Assembly (NCBI GenBank): GCA_949741925.1
Contig: CATJOY010000040.1
Span: 1 to 60,098, forward strand
Length of the DNA: 60,098 nt
Direction of reading: 5' to 3'
From: an uncultured Desulfovibrionaceae bacterium
GTDB lineage: Bacteria > Desulfobacterota > Desulfovibrionia > Desulfovibrionales > Desulfovibrionaceae
Shown here: positions 16,649 to 25,030 of the stretch, piece by piece
How the letters are laid out: the number at the start of each line of letters is the position of its first letter
Numbering within the stretch: the stretch's first letter is position 1
Position numbers and translations under genes: made by a program
Notes under the pieces: generated by a model
Database searches by the model: none
What the model was told of the DNA's origin: nothing
What the model saw: only the letters and a program-made list of their open reading frames with translations

Positions 16649-17917
16649 ATGCTGGGATTCGTTTTATTCGGCGGTTTTTTTCTGTTTCTGATTATGGGCC
16701 TGCCTGTGGGCTTTGGCCTAGCCCTAGCCTCGTTACTGGCGGTTTTCGTCAGCGGCTATCCTATTACAGTCTTTGCCCAGCGTATGTTCACGGCGGTGGA
16801 TTCGTTTCCGCTGATGGCTATTCCGCTATTCATGCTGGCCGGGGCCTTGATGAGCCACGGGGGCATCACCCGCCGGATTATTGATTTTGCCCTGGCCTTT
16901 GTGGGGGGCGTTCGGGGGAGCCTCGGCCATGTGGTCGCCATCAGCGGGGTCATTATGGGCGGGATTTCCGGTTCAGGTGTGGCGGATGCCGCGGCCTTGG
17001 GCTCGGTGATGATTCCGGAGATGAAAAAAAGGAACTATGATCCCGGCTTTTCGGCAGCGTTGGTTGCCTGTTCCGGCAGCATCGGCCTGATCATTCCGCC
17101 GAGCATCGCGATCATTATTTACGGCGTCACCGCTCAGGCCTCCATCGGCGATCTTTTTATGGCCGCCATCGCCCCGGGCATTGCCATCGGATTGGGGTTT
17201 TTGAGCTACTCTTATTACTTTGCCGTTACAAAGAACTATCCCTGCGAGGGTTCGGTATCCGGGGCCGAACGCTGGCGGCGTTTCAGGGATGCGTTGTGGG
17301 CCCTGATGATGCCGGTCATCATCATCGGCGGTATCCGTGGCGGCATTTTTACGGCCACCGAAGGCGGGGCGGTCATTTCGGTGTATGCGCTTTTGGTGGG
17401 AATGTTCGTTTACCGGGAAATCCGCCTCAAGGATCTGCCTGCAATATGCATTGAAGCGGCCATCAGCACGGCTGTTATTGCCTCGATTATTGCCGCTACC
17501 TCTCTTTTTGGATGGCTGCTCGCGAGTGAACAAATTCCCCAGCGAATCACTGCGGCTCTCTTGAGCGTTACTGATAACAAATACCTCTTGTTGCTCCTGG
17601 TCAACCTCCTGCTGCTCATTTGCGGCATGTTCATCGATAGCGGCCCGGCCATTATGCTCCTGGCCCCTATCCTTGTTCCGGTGGCGCGGAATCTCGGCAT
17701 GGACCCGGTGCAGTTCGGGTTGGTCATGGTCATCAACCTGACTATAGGGTTGTTGACGCCTCCGGTGGGCACCGCCATGTATGTTGCCAGCAATATCTCT
17801 GGTGTGCCCATTATGCGGCTCAGCCGTTGCTTGGTGCCTTTCTGGGCTATTATGCTGCTGGTGCTCTTACTCGTGACCTACTGGTCCGGCTTCACCTCTT
17901 GGGCGATTGCCAGGTAG
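16649..17917 (+). CDS. dctM: TRAP transporter large membrane subunit (DctM family)
   Basis: The sodium-coupled transport subunit, 422 residues with about twelve hydrophobic segments. DctM signatures include AIPLFMLAGALM near residue 52, the ISGSGVADAAALGSVMIPEM region near 105, and LLTPPVGTAMYVASNI late in the protein. It ends the plus-strand otnK-adh-dctPQM series; a strong bidirectional terminator follows at 18006-18040. Confidence 0.95.
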   Translation: MLGFVLFGGFFLFLIMGLPVGFGLALASLLAVFVSGYPITVFAQRMFTAVDSFPLMAIPLFMLAGALMSHGGITRRIIDFALAFVGGVRGSLGHVVAISGVIMGGISGSGVADAAALGSVMIPEMKKRNYDPGFSAALVACSGSIGLIIPPSIAIIIYGVTAQASIGDLFMAAIAPGIAIGLGFLSYSYYFAVTKNYPCEGSVSGAERWRRFRDALWALMMPVIIIGGIRGGIFTATEGGAVISVYALLVGMFVYREIRLKDLPAICIEAAISTAVIASIIAATSLFGWLLASEQIPQRITAALLSVTDNKYLLLLLVNLLLLICGMFIDSGPAIMLLAPILVPVARNLGMDPVQFGLVMVINLTIGLLTPPVGTAMYVASNISGVPIMRLSRCLVPFWAIMLLVLLLVTYWSGFTSWAIAR

Positions 17918-18005
17918 TAGTATGAGCGGGGGATGAAAGAGCCCCGACCACAAACGATTGACTGCTTGCGGTGGCATATAGGCTGTGCTGGCGTGCGGCA
18001 TCAAA

Positions 18006-18040
18006 AAAAAGCGCTCTCCGCTTTGCGGAGAGCGCTTTTT
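18006..18040. terminator. Bidirectional rho-independent terminator
   Basis: An 11-bp perfect G+C-rich stem (18011-18021 with 18025-18035, loop TTT) is flanked by A and T runs, so it can stop both the dctM transcript and the converging lipoprotein transcript. Confidence 0.85.
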
Positions 18041-18102
18041 GTAAAGGCACGAACGCGGCGTCCTCCCCTCAAGGGAAGAACCGGAGAGGCTCCATTTTCC
18101 CC

Positions 18103-18522
18103 CTACTGGCGCTTGAAGATCAGCTTTTCGTCGGAGTCGCCCATTTCCAAAGTTGCCCCCTTGATAGTTACTATGGAGGTTTGGTCCTTGATTTTCAGCT
18201 CCAGTGTATCGCCCGATTCTTTGACCACTTCAAAGGGAATCTTATCCAATTTTTCACCCAAGATATTTCCGGAGATGGTTTTGGCCTTGATATCAAAGGT
18301 CAGTGTCATTTTGCCAAGCATGTCTTCCAACATACCGCGGGCCATTTTTCCGGCTTCGCCTTCGGGAATGGAGGATTTCATGGCCGGGGAGGCATTGATG
18401 GTATCATCAAGGGAAATCACCCAGGAGCCGTTAAGTTTCTCCAGGGGAGCATCACCACAGGAGGCCAGGGCAAAGAGGGCCGGAATCAATAGAGTAAGGA
18501 TCAGAACGCGTGTAGGTTTCAT
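18103..18522 (-). CDS. Lipoprotein of the small secreted paralogue family (139 aa)
   Basis: A lipobox FALASC near residue 22 predicts a lipid-anchored protein. The mature part has LNGSWVISLDDTI, then MTLTFDIKAKTISG in the middle and DTLELKIKD late, mirroring the secreted protein at 2828-3262 (LAGTWAIDISATL, MTVTFDLENHALI). No family name is known to me. It stands alone, convergent with the TRAP genes. AAGGAG lies about 12 bases before the start, a little far. Function unknown; an envelope location is well supported. Confidence 0.8.
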   Translation of the reverse strand: MKPTRVLILTLLIPALFALASCGDAPLEKLNGSWVISLDDTINASPAMKSSIPEGEAGKMARGMLEDMLGKMTLTFDIKAKTISGNILGEKLDKIPFEVVKESGDTLELKIKDQTSIVTIKGATLEMGDSDEKLIFKRQ

Positions 18523-18600
18523 AAAAAGAACGTCTCCTTGGAAAGGGTATGCCCGGGATATTCGGTAACCGTCAGATACGACCGGCAGCGGAATCTCACG

Positions 18601-18636
18601 GGGGGGCGTTTTGCCCTATACGGATCAACGCCCCCC
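18601..18636. other. GC-rich hairpin downstream of the aminotransferase gene
   Basis: GGGGGGCGTT (18601-18610) pairs exactly with AACGCCCCCC (18627-18636) around a 16-base loop. It follows the aminotransferase stop on the minus strand by 34 bases. No T run follows, so termination is uncertain. Confidence 0.35.
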
Positions 18637-18669
18637 TATGGGACGTTATTCCGGTGAATCATGCCGCGC

Positions 18670-19947
18670 TTATTTGCTTCTGTATTCGTCAATCAGGGCT
18701 TTCATCCGGGAAAGGCCTTCGGCTACAACGCTTTCGCCAGGTCCGTACGAGAAACGGACCCAGGAGGCGTAGGGTTCCTCAATATCGCGGACGCCGAGGG
18801 GGCGCACGTCGAAAAAGCGGCCGGGCACCGTCATCACCTTGCGCGACAGGCAGGCGTGGAAAAAGGCATCGCCGTTGTTCAGAGGGGCGGGCAAATCCTT
18901 GATCGTGGCCCAGATATAGAAGGTGCCCTGCGGGTCCACGGCCGGGTGAATACCCATTTCACGGAGTTTCTCCAACATCAGACGGCGCTTTCTGGAGAAA
19001 ACCTGACGCAGGGCCGTGGTTTCTTGATCATAGCGGGCCGGTTCCAGGGCCTCCAGGGAGGCGCGCTGCACTATCATGCTGGGGCCGCCGTCCAGGGCGC
19101 TCCCGGCTCGGTTGATCATTTCGATACAGTGGGAGGGGCCGATGATCCAGCCGGCCCGCCAGCCGGGGTACCTGTGGCTTTTAGTCAGACCATCGACCAG
19201 AATGACCGGGTCTTTTTCCACATCCTCCACATAGGCGGCTGCCGAAATCGGGCCATCCGCCGGGGAGCCGTCGTCATTGTAGGCGAAATGGGAATAGAAT
19301 TCGTCCAGTCCGAGCAGACAGCCGTGCTTGCGGGAAAGCCCCACATAGTTTTCCAGATTCCGACCCTTGATAACGCCGCCGGTGGGGTTGCAGGGGTTGG
19401 AGAAGACGAAAGCCCGTACCCCCTGGCTGGTGATAGCCGCTTCCAGAGCCCGGGGCGTTAGATTAAAGCCATCTTCCTCTCTGGCCATGGCCGGAACCAG
19501 CACCAGGCGGGAACGGTGGTAGGCGAGATAGTCTTCATAGGCCGTGTAGTCCGGATTCTTGTAGAGTATCCGGACCCCGTCTGCCAGCGTGGCGAAAAGC
19601 CGAGTTAGAGCCGGGCGGCCGCCGGAAGCGAAGCTGACGTTATCCGCCGTGTATTGGGATTTCATGCCCTTGCGGTAAAGGCGGTTGTATGTTGCAGCGA
19701 CGGCTTCGCGCACTTCCAGAGAGCCGCCGATGGGGCCGTAAGCCTGATCCGAGGGCTTAAGATCAACATGGGTGATACGCGGCGGAGCGCCTTCCATATC
19801 GGCAACTTCCGGCTGGCCCTGGCCCAGGTTGCACCATTCGGGATGGCCGTTGTAGAAACCAAGCTTGGAGGCTTCGTGGACAACCCAGATGACGCCCATG
19901 TAGGGCACAGGACGTATCATGGAAAACACAGCGCTTTGATCCGACAT
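18670..19947 (-). CDS. PLP-dependent aminotransferase, class I/II
   Basis: A 425-residue fold-type I aminotransferase. It shows the Asn of SNPCNPTGG, LDEFYSHF after the cofactor Asp, and the PLP lysine in DGLTKSHRYPGWRAGW. The C-terminal Arg expected to bind the substrate carboxylate lies in WVRFSYG. The substrate cannot be told; alanine, aspartate and aromatic transaminases share these motifs. AAGGAG lies seven bases upstream. It appears to be a single-gene unit, divergent from the zinc-ribbon gene. Confidence 0.88.
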   Translation of the reverse strand: MSDQSAVFSMIRPVPYMGVIWVVHEASKLGFYNGHPEWCNLGQGQPEVADMEGAPPRITHVDLKPSDQAYGPIGGSLEVREAVAATYNRLYRKGMKSQYTADNVSFASGGRPALTRLFATLADGVRILYKNPDYTAYEDYLAYHRSRLVLVPAMAREEDGFNLTPRALEAAITSQGVRAFVFSNPCNPTGGVIKGRNLENYVGLSRKHGCLLGLDEFYSHFAYNDDGSPADGPISAAAYVEDVEKDPVILVDGLTKSHRYPGWRAGWIIGPSHCIEMINRAGSALDGGPSMIVQRASLEALEPARYDQETTALRQVFSRKRRLMLEKLREMGIHPAVDPQGTFYIWATIKDLPAPLNNGDAFFHACLSRKVMTVPGRFFDVRPLGVRDIEEPYASWVRFSYGPGESVVAEGLSRMKALIDEYRSK

Positions 19948-20101
19948 GTGGTTCTCCTTGTGGTTTCGAGAGCAGGTTGCCGTTGCAAATGCACATGGTC
20001 AGCGGGCCTCCGGCATAGGGGAAACACTTGCCGGGAAGACCGTCGGAAACTATATTGGGAAACTCTTACCGCAGAGCCGGGCTTTTTGAAAGGAAAATAC
20101 G

Positions 20102-20305
20102 ATGGCTTTTTCATCCCCCCGAACAACAGAAACGACGCTGCCCTGTGACGCCTGCGGCAATACCCTGCTGGCCGAGCGGGATTGCCGCAAGGTTATCTTA
20201 CGCTGTTCCGTCTGCGGAGCCCGATACGAGGTCAGGGCGTATGCCTCGCGCATGGATGCAGCCTTGGAACGTTTTTTGGAAAATCTTTACTGCGATCGAA
20301 TCTGA
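20102..20305 (+). CDS. Small dual-CxxC zinc-ribbon-like protein (67 aa)
   Basis: The product carries CDACG near residue 15 and CSVCG near residue 35, giving a four-Cys zinc-ribbon or thiol pair of pairs, followed by a short helix ending LENLYCDRI. A similar class of small dual-CxxC proteins exists in Desulfovibrio, as far as I recall. AAAGGA lies upstream of the ATG. It is divergent from the aminotransferase and is followed by a terminator-like hairpin, so it is probably expressed alone. Function unknown. Confidence 0.65.
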   Translation: MAFSSPRTTETTLPCDACGNTLLAERDCRKVILRCSVCGARYEVRAYASRMDAALERFLENLYCDRI

Positions 20306-20404
20306 CAGGCCTTGCCGAAAATGCGCCGTGTTCGTTTCGGCGGTTGCGCAAGGGAGGGCCGGGTAGAGAGCGTCCTCAAGAGACCGAAAACGCCTGCCGG
20401 AGAA

Positions 20405-20424
20405 GCCGCTTTGAGCGGCCTTTT
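20405..20424 (+). terminator. Terminator-like hairpin after the zinc-ribbon gene
   Basis: GCCGCT (20405-20410) pairs with AGCGGC (20414-20419) and is followed by CTTTT. It is nested in a longer pairing of ACGCCTGCCG with CGGCAGGCGT (around 20390-20436), so the whole forms a two-storey structure between convergent genes. Confidence 0.5.
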
Positions 20425-20466
20425 ACGGCAGGCGTTGTAAGGCGGGTGCATTCCGGATAGCGGGCT

Positions 20467-20901
20467 TTATAGGGAAACATCCTCTCCCCGGCTGGATACC
20501 TCCGGGAGGGTCAGCCCCAGCGAAGCGATTTCATCGAGCAGCACCTTGTGATGGATGGGCTTGACAATATAGCTGGTAGCTTTGCCCAGGAAGAACGCAT
20601 CGTGCACTTCTTTGGAATCTTCCAGCCCCGAGATCATAATAACCTTAACAGCCTTATCCTCAGGAATGCCTTGTTCCTTTTCGATTTCCCGGATTTCCCG
20701 GAGGGCCTCTTGGCCATCCTTGTTGGGCATGAGGATATCCAGGGTAATGAGATCATAGGGCTCCCCTTCGAGAAGCGCCAGACGAAAGGCTTCCACGGCT
20801 TCTTCTCCGTCGGTGGCCACATCCACGAACCCGTGCGGGTAAAGATGCCGTTGCACGATGGTCCGGGATTGAAAATCGTCGTCAACTACGAGAAAACGCA
20901 T
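20467..20901 (-). CDS. Stand-alone CheY-like response regulator
   Basis: A 144-residue single receiver domain without output domain. Acidic pocket DDD at residues 7-9, phospho-acceptor Asp in TLDILMPN near residue 55, Ser in MISG near 95 and Lys in VKPIHH near 115 are all present, so it should be phosphorylatable. No kinase gene is nearby. It begins 30 bases after the phosphoglucomutase stop on the same strand, suggesting a shared transcript. AAGGAAAA lies upstream of the start. Confidence 0.9.
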   Translation of the reverse strand: MRFLVVDDDFQSRTIVQRHLYPHGFVDVATDGEEAVEAFRLALLEGEPYDLITLDILMPNKDGQEALREIREIEKEQGIPEDKAVKVIMISGLEDSKEVHDAFFLGKATSYIVKPIHHKVLLDEIASLGLTLPEVSSRGEDVSL

Positions 20902-20931
20902 ACTGTTTTCCTTGCAAGGCCGCTTGCGCGG

Positions 20932-22578
20932 CTATTGTACGCTTTTCAGGCAGGCGTCTACAATATCTTTGGCCTCTTCCTGAAGCCTGGTCAGATGATC
21001 CCGGCCTAAAAAACTTTCCGCATAAATTTTGTAGATATCTTCGGTGCCGGAGGGTCGGGCCGCGAACCAGCCGTTTTCGGTGACCACCTTCAGCCCGCCG
21101 ATGGGAGCGTTATTGCCCGGGGCGCGGGTTAGAATTGCAGTAATCTTTGAACCTGCCAGGTCTCGGGCCTTTACCGCTTCAGGCGAGAGCGCGGCCAGGG
21201 CCTTCTTTTGGGGGAGCGTCGCCGGGGCATCCATACGCTCGTAAACCGGCGCGCCAAAGCGCTCGGTCAGCATAGTGTACACTTCGGCCGGGTCCATGCC
21301 CAAACGGGCTGTCATTTCAGCGGCCAAAAGATCCATGATCAAGCCGTCTTTATCTGTGGTCCAAGCGCTGCCGTCCAGTTGCAGGAAGGAAGCCCCGGCG
21401 CTTTCCTCGCCGCCGAAGCCTGCCGCCCCCGAGAGAAGCGGTTCCACAAACCATTTAAAGCCCACAGGCACCTCGTAAAGCAGCCGCGAAAGAGAGGCCG
21501 CCACCCGGTCCACCATACTGCTGGTGACAAGGGTTTTGCCCACCCCGGCTTCACGCTTCCACCCTGCCCGATGCTGGAAGAGGTACCAGACGGCGGCAGC
21601 CAGATAGTGGTTAGGATTCATCAGGCCCGCAGGCGTGACAATGCCATGCCTGTCGGCATCTGGATCGTTGCCGAAGGCTAGATCAAAGTGCTTGGCGTTA
21701 TGCAGCAGGTTGGCCATGGCGTAGGAGGAGGAGCAATCCATACGGATTTTGCCGTCATGGTCCAGCGGCATGAAGCTGAAGTCAGGAGCCAGGGCCGGGT
21801 TGGTTACCTTGAGATCCAGGCCGTAGGTCTCCGCGATGGGCTCCCAGTAAGGCAAAGACGCGCCTCCCAGTGGATCAACCCCGAGGCGTAAGCCTGATCC
21901 GGCAATGGCTTCCATATTCAGCACCTTGGCCAGATCCCGCACGTAGGGCATGATGTAATCCGTAACCGTGACTTCACTACTCTTTAAGGCTTTGTCGTAA
22001 TCCAGACGTTTCACTCCGGCGAGATCTTCTGCCAAGAGTTCGTTGGCCCGCTGTTGGATCCAGGCTGTCACGTCGGTATCGGCCGGACCGCCATGGGGCG
22101 GGTTATATTTGAATCCGCCGTCCGAGGGAGGGTTATGCGAGGGGGTGATGACGATGCCATCCGCTTTGGCCCTGTGCCCGGCGGCGTTGTAACGCAAAAT
22201 AGCCCGAGAGATGACCGGGGTCGGCGTGGGCAGGCCGTTTTCCGATATATGCGCGGCCACATTGTTGGCTGCAAGCACTTCCAGGGCATCCCGGGCGGCC
22301 GGACCGGAAAGGGCATGGGTATCCGCGCCGAGATACAGCGGGCCTCCGATGCCTTGGGCTTTGCGGTACTCGCAGACCGCCTGCGTGATAGCCAGCACAT
22401 GGGAACGGGTAAAACTGCCGTCAAGACTTGTTCCCCGGTGGCCAGACGTGCCGAAACTGACCCGCTGGGCCGGGTTGCCTGTATCCGGCCGGATGGTTTC
22501 GTAGTCTTTCAGCAATGCCGGTATGGCAACCAAAGACGAAGCCGGGGCAGGATTGCCCGCGAGAGGATGCACAGCCAT
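20932..22578 (-). CDS. pgm: Phosphoglucomutase (alpha-D-glucose specific)
   Basis: Interconverts glucose 1-phosphate and glucose 6-phosphate for glycogen and cell-surface sugar synthesis. The 548-residue length and the N-terminal [11 protein letters not shown] motif are those of bacterial Pgm. The phosphoserine loop is [15 protein letters not shown], the magnesium loop [11 protein letters not shown], and the sugar loop [14 protein letters not shown] lies seven bases before the start. The response regulator follows closely. A large hairpin (22692-22746) sits in its upstream region. Confidence 0.95.
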   Translation of the reverse strand: MAVHPLAGNPAPASSLVAIPALLKDYETIRPDTGNPAQRVSFGTSGHRGTSLDGSFTRSHVLAITQAVCEYRKAQGIGGPLYLGADTHALSGPAARDALEVLAANNVAAHISENGLPTPTPVISRAILRYNAAGHRAKADGIVITPSHNPPSDGGFKYNPPHGGPADTDVTAWIQQRANELLAEDLAGVKRLDYDKALKSSEVTVTDYIMPYVRDLAKVLNMEAIAGSGLRLGVDPLGGASLPYWEPIAETYGLDLKVTNPALAPDFSFMPLDHDGKIRMDCSSSYAMANLLHNAKHFDLAFGNDPDADRHGIVTPAGLMNPNHYLAAAVWYLFQHRAGWKREAGVGKTLVTSSMVDRVAASLSRLLYEVPVGFKWFVEPLLSGAAGFGGEESAGASFLQLDGSAWTTDKDGLIMDLLAAEMTARLGMDPAEVYTMLTERFGAPVYERMDAPATLPQKKALAALSPEAVKARDLAGSKITAILTRAPGNNAPIGGLKVVTENGWFAARPSGTEDIYKIYAESFLGRDHLTRLQEEAKDIVDACLKSVQ

Positions 22579-23258
22579 GGCTTACCTCCAGATCAGAAAT
22601 TTCCGCCCTGTGGGGCTCTCAAGCGGTGCCGCAAAAGGACGAACACCGACCGACCGCGGCACAGCAGACCATATTTCCATTGCGTAAGGCGATGCCCCCC
22701 CTGAAACGAAATCGCGTTTCACCGTGAGGCGCTGCCGGGGGGGCATTGCCAAGATATTCCACTGTCGTAGTGTACCGGTTTGCCTCTCAAGGCACAAGTC
22801 TCTTCACGTAGCGGTTCATTCGGGGTGCGGGCTCTGCTCGCCCCCTGCTGGAAGCATGATTTCCCGGTCCCCGGCTGATGGTTCGGCCCGCAGCAATCAC
22901 CGTAGAGCGGGAGGTGAGGGGGGATTATTTCTCTATCGGAGGCGTGGGAGCGAGCAACCCCTCTCGTTTTTGCTCTGCCTCACGCTGCCGCGGCACCCGG
23001 ATATTCCGGCGGGTACCGGAGCCGTTCCGGGGCAACCGGAACCAGCTCGTAATATCGACGGACCGGCGGGAAATGTGTATGGTCGGGCCACGTGGTGAAG
23101 TATTCTTTGCGAAACGAGGGCCTTGCTCGGCTGCGCCTTGGTTATCGCGTTTCCTATGGCGGGCCGGAACGACGCGCGGTTGTCGGGCTTTTCCTGCTTG
23201 AGGCCTTGCCGCAAGCAAGCGGCAGACCGGATCGGCCGGCCGCTTTCCGGAGGTTTGC
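22579..23258. other. 680-base divergent gap between pgm and the HyfB-like gene
   Basis: No gene is supported; short open frames here lack ribosome sites and overlap each other. The pgm side holds a two-storey hairpin: ATGCCCCCCC (22692-22701) pairs exactly with 22737-22746, and inside it TGAAACG (22702-22708) pairs with 22715-22721. The rest shows nothing recognisable. Confidence 0.4.
22692..22746. other. Two-storey hairpin upstream of pgm
   Basis: A 10-bp perfect outer stem and a 7-bp perfect inner stem lie 114-168 bases upstream of the pgm start. It could be a leader structure, a terminator remnant, or an unrelated palindromic unit. No match to a known riboswitch was recognised. Confidence 0.4.
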
Positions 23259-24980
23259 GTGATTTTGCTGCTTGTCTCCCTCATCATCGCCGTTGTGGCA
23301 GCGTTGTTGCTGCGCGTGCAAAACGGCTCCCGCCTGCGACAAGAGGGCGGCATCGGTGAAGAGCCCCGTGTGCGCCGGGGCCATTCGATCTGTTTGGCGT
23401 GCCTGATTGGCGCGCCGCTGGCCGCGCTGCTGCCTGTAAGTCAGGCTGTCTCCCGGCGTCTTGGAGCTGCGCCGGCGGGCCTGCTTACCGGCGAGGAGCC
23501 CGGATTTCTGGATATTTTCAGGCTGATGATTCCTGATGTGGATCTTTTGCCTCTTGATTTCGGCCCGGCGCGCCTTTCGGTTGATGCTTCGGCGGCGCTT
23601 TTTTTGCTGCCGCTTCTTGTTCTGGCCGCTCTGGCTGCCCTGTACGCGGGGGCAGGCCCGCGGTTTTCCGCGCAAGAAGGCGGTAAAGGGTCCGCCGAGG
23701 GTTCCGGCGTTTCTTGTGACCTGTCCCCGTTCTTCCCGCTGTTCTATAGCGCGGTTCTCCTGTTTTTTGCCGCAGGCAACGGGCTTACCATGGCGGCCGG
23801 CGGGCTGGTCGCGCTCGTGTTGTTTCTCTTGTTGATCCGGCCTGTGGAAGCGCCTTTTGCAGCAGCCGGGCAGGGCCGGGAACTCCCTCCAGCTGCCGCT
23901 GCCTTTGCCGTGCCCGCGTTGGTATTGGGGCTGATCCGTGTCTTCCTTGTTGAGGCCTCGGCTCTGGAATTCGGCGGCGCGCTGTCCGGAGCCTGCATCG
24001 CCGCCTTTGCCGCCTGCGCTGTTTGTATCGGCGTGTGGCAAGGCAGCCGCGCCCCGGTCTTGTCTCTCTGCCTGCACTGGTGCTCTTTGGGGGCGGTGGG
24101 GCTCTGCGGTCTGTTTCTCGGCGCGGGACTGGTCCTTGGCGGACAGGGGCAGGGCGAAGCCGCTTTGTACACTATTACCGGCGCGGCACTGCTGGCCCTC
24201 AATCTGGCCCTGGTTCTCGGTCTACTCTATTTTTGCTGCGCTGCCCTTGAACAGGCGGGGTATCCGGCAGATGGAGACCGCCTCGGCGGGTGGTCTGAGG
24301 CGTGCAAAGTCCCGAAGGCGATGCGAGGTGACGGCTCCGGACCATGCGGGGGCCTGATGCGGGCCATGCCCGTTACTGCTGTCTGTTTCGGATTGGGAAC
24401 TTTGTCGCTTTCCCTGGTCCCGCCGCTGAACGGTTTTTGCGGTGTCTTTGCCGCCTTGGTCGCCCTGGCTGAGGGCGGCGCGGCCGCAGCAGCGGAAGGC
24501 GCGTTCCTCGCTATGCTCTTGGCCTGGGGCGTCCTTCTCGTGGCGGCCTCTGCGCCGGTTCTTTGCCTGCCGGGCCTGGTCCGCCGTTATGCCGCGATAT
24601 TCTTGGGGCCACCCCGGGGCGTTCCGGCTGGAATACGGCTTGATCCTCCGGCGGCCCGGCACTGGATTCTTGCCGCCCTTGCGCTAGCCTGCCTGGCCGC
24701 GGTGGCCTTTGCCCCGGATATCGTCGGCATTGTCGCGGCCGCCCTGGCCCTGCCCGCTGTCGGCGCGGGGGGCGCTTCGGCGGCGTTTGCGGCCGGCGGC
24801 AGCCCCGGTTCCTTTATCCCGCTGGATAACCGCGCCGCGGCGTTCACCGGCGAGCTGGCGCATCTTCCAGCCTCCTTTGCCATGCTCGGGCAGGCCCTGC
24901 TGGTTCTGGCCATGCTCGCGCTCTTGTTTTTTTTGCTCCGACGCAGGATGCTGCGCGACCGGGAGCTTGAATCCGACTGA
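23259..24980 (+). CDS. HyfB/HycC/NuoL-like membrane protein lacking proton-path residues
   Basis: A 573-residue polytopic protein resembling the antiporter-type subunits of hydrogenase-4, formate hydrogenlyase and complex I. Family landmarks remain: GGLMRAMPVTA near 364, VPPLNGF at 387-393, and an FLVEA...GALSG stretch near 229-243 where relatives have WLPEAHP...SALMSG. The charged residues that carry protons are missing: where relatives have LNHALFK the protein has LNLALVL (314-320), and the Lys/His helix before the WLPEAH loop is also neutral. The start is GTG with GGAGG six bases upstream. The NuoH-like gene follows 50 bases later. No hydrogenase or dehydrogenase subunit is nearby. Membership is fairly sure; function is not. 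Confidence 0.65.
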   Translation: MILLLVSLIIAVVAALLLRVQNGSRLRQEGGIGEEPRVRRGHSICLACLIGAPLAALLPVSQAVSRRLGAAPAGLLTGEEPGFLDIFRLMIPDVDLLPLDFGPARLSVDASAALFLLPLLVLAALAALYAGAGPRFSAQEGGKGSAEGSGVSCDLSPFFPLFYSAVLLFFAAGNGLTMAAGGLVALVLFLLLIRPVEAPFAAAGQGRELPPAAAAFAVPALVLGLIRVFLVEASALEFGGALSGACIAAFAACAVCIGVWQGSRAPVLSLCLHWCSLGAVGLCGLFLGAGLVLGGQGQGEAALYTITGAALLALNLALVLGLLYFCCAALEQAGYPADGDRLGGWSEACKVPKAMRGDGSGPCGGLMRAMPVTAVCFGLGTLSLSLVPPLNGFCGVFAALVALAEGGAAAAAEGAFLAMLLAWGVLLVAASAPVLCLPGLVRRYAAIFLGPPRGVPAGIRLDPPAARHWILAALALACLAAVAFAPDIVGIVAAALALPAVGAGGASAAFAAGGSPGSFIPLDNRAAAFTGELAHLPASFAMLGQALLVLAMLALLFFLLRRRMLRDRELESD

Positions 24981-25030
24981 GCCGTAACGTCCAAGACAGC
25001 GCCCGGTACATGTACACAAAAGGAGATGGC

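Noticed and set aside
22724-23201. Overlapping small open frames between pgm and the HyfB-like gene
   Set aside because: No start signals and random-like composition; the real gene begins at 23259.
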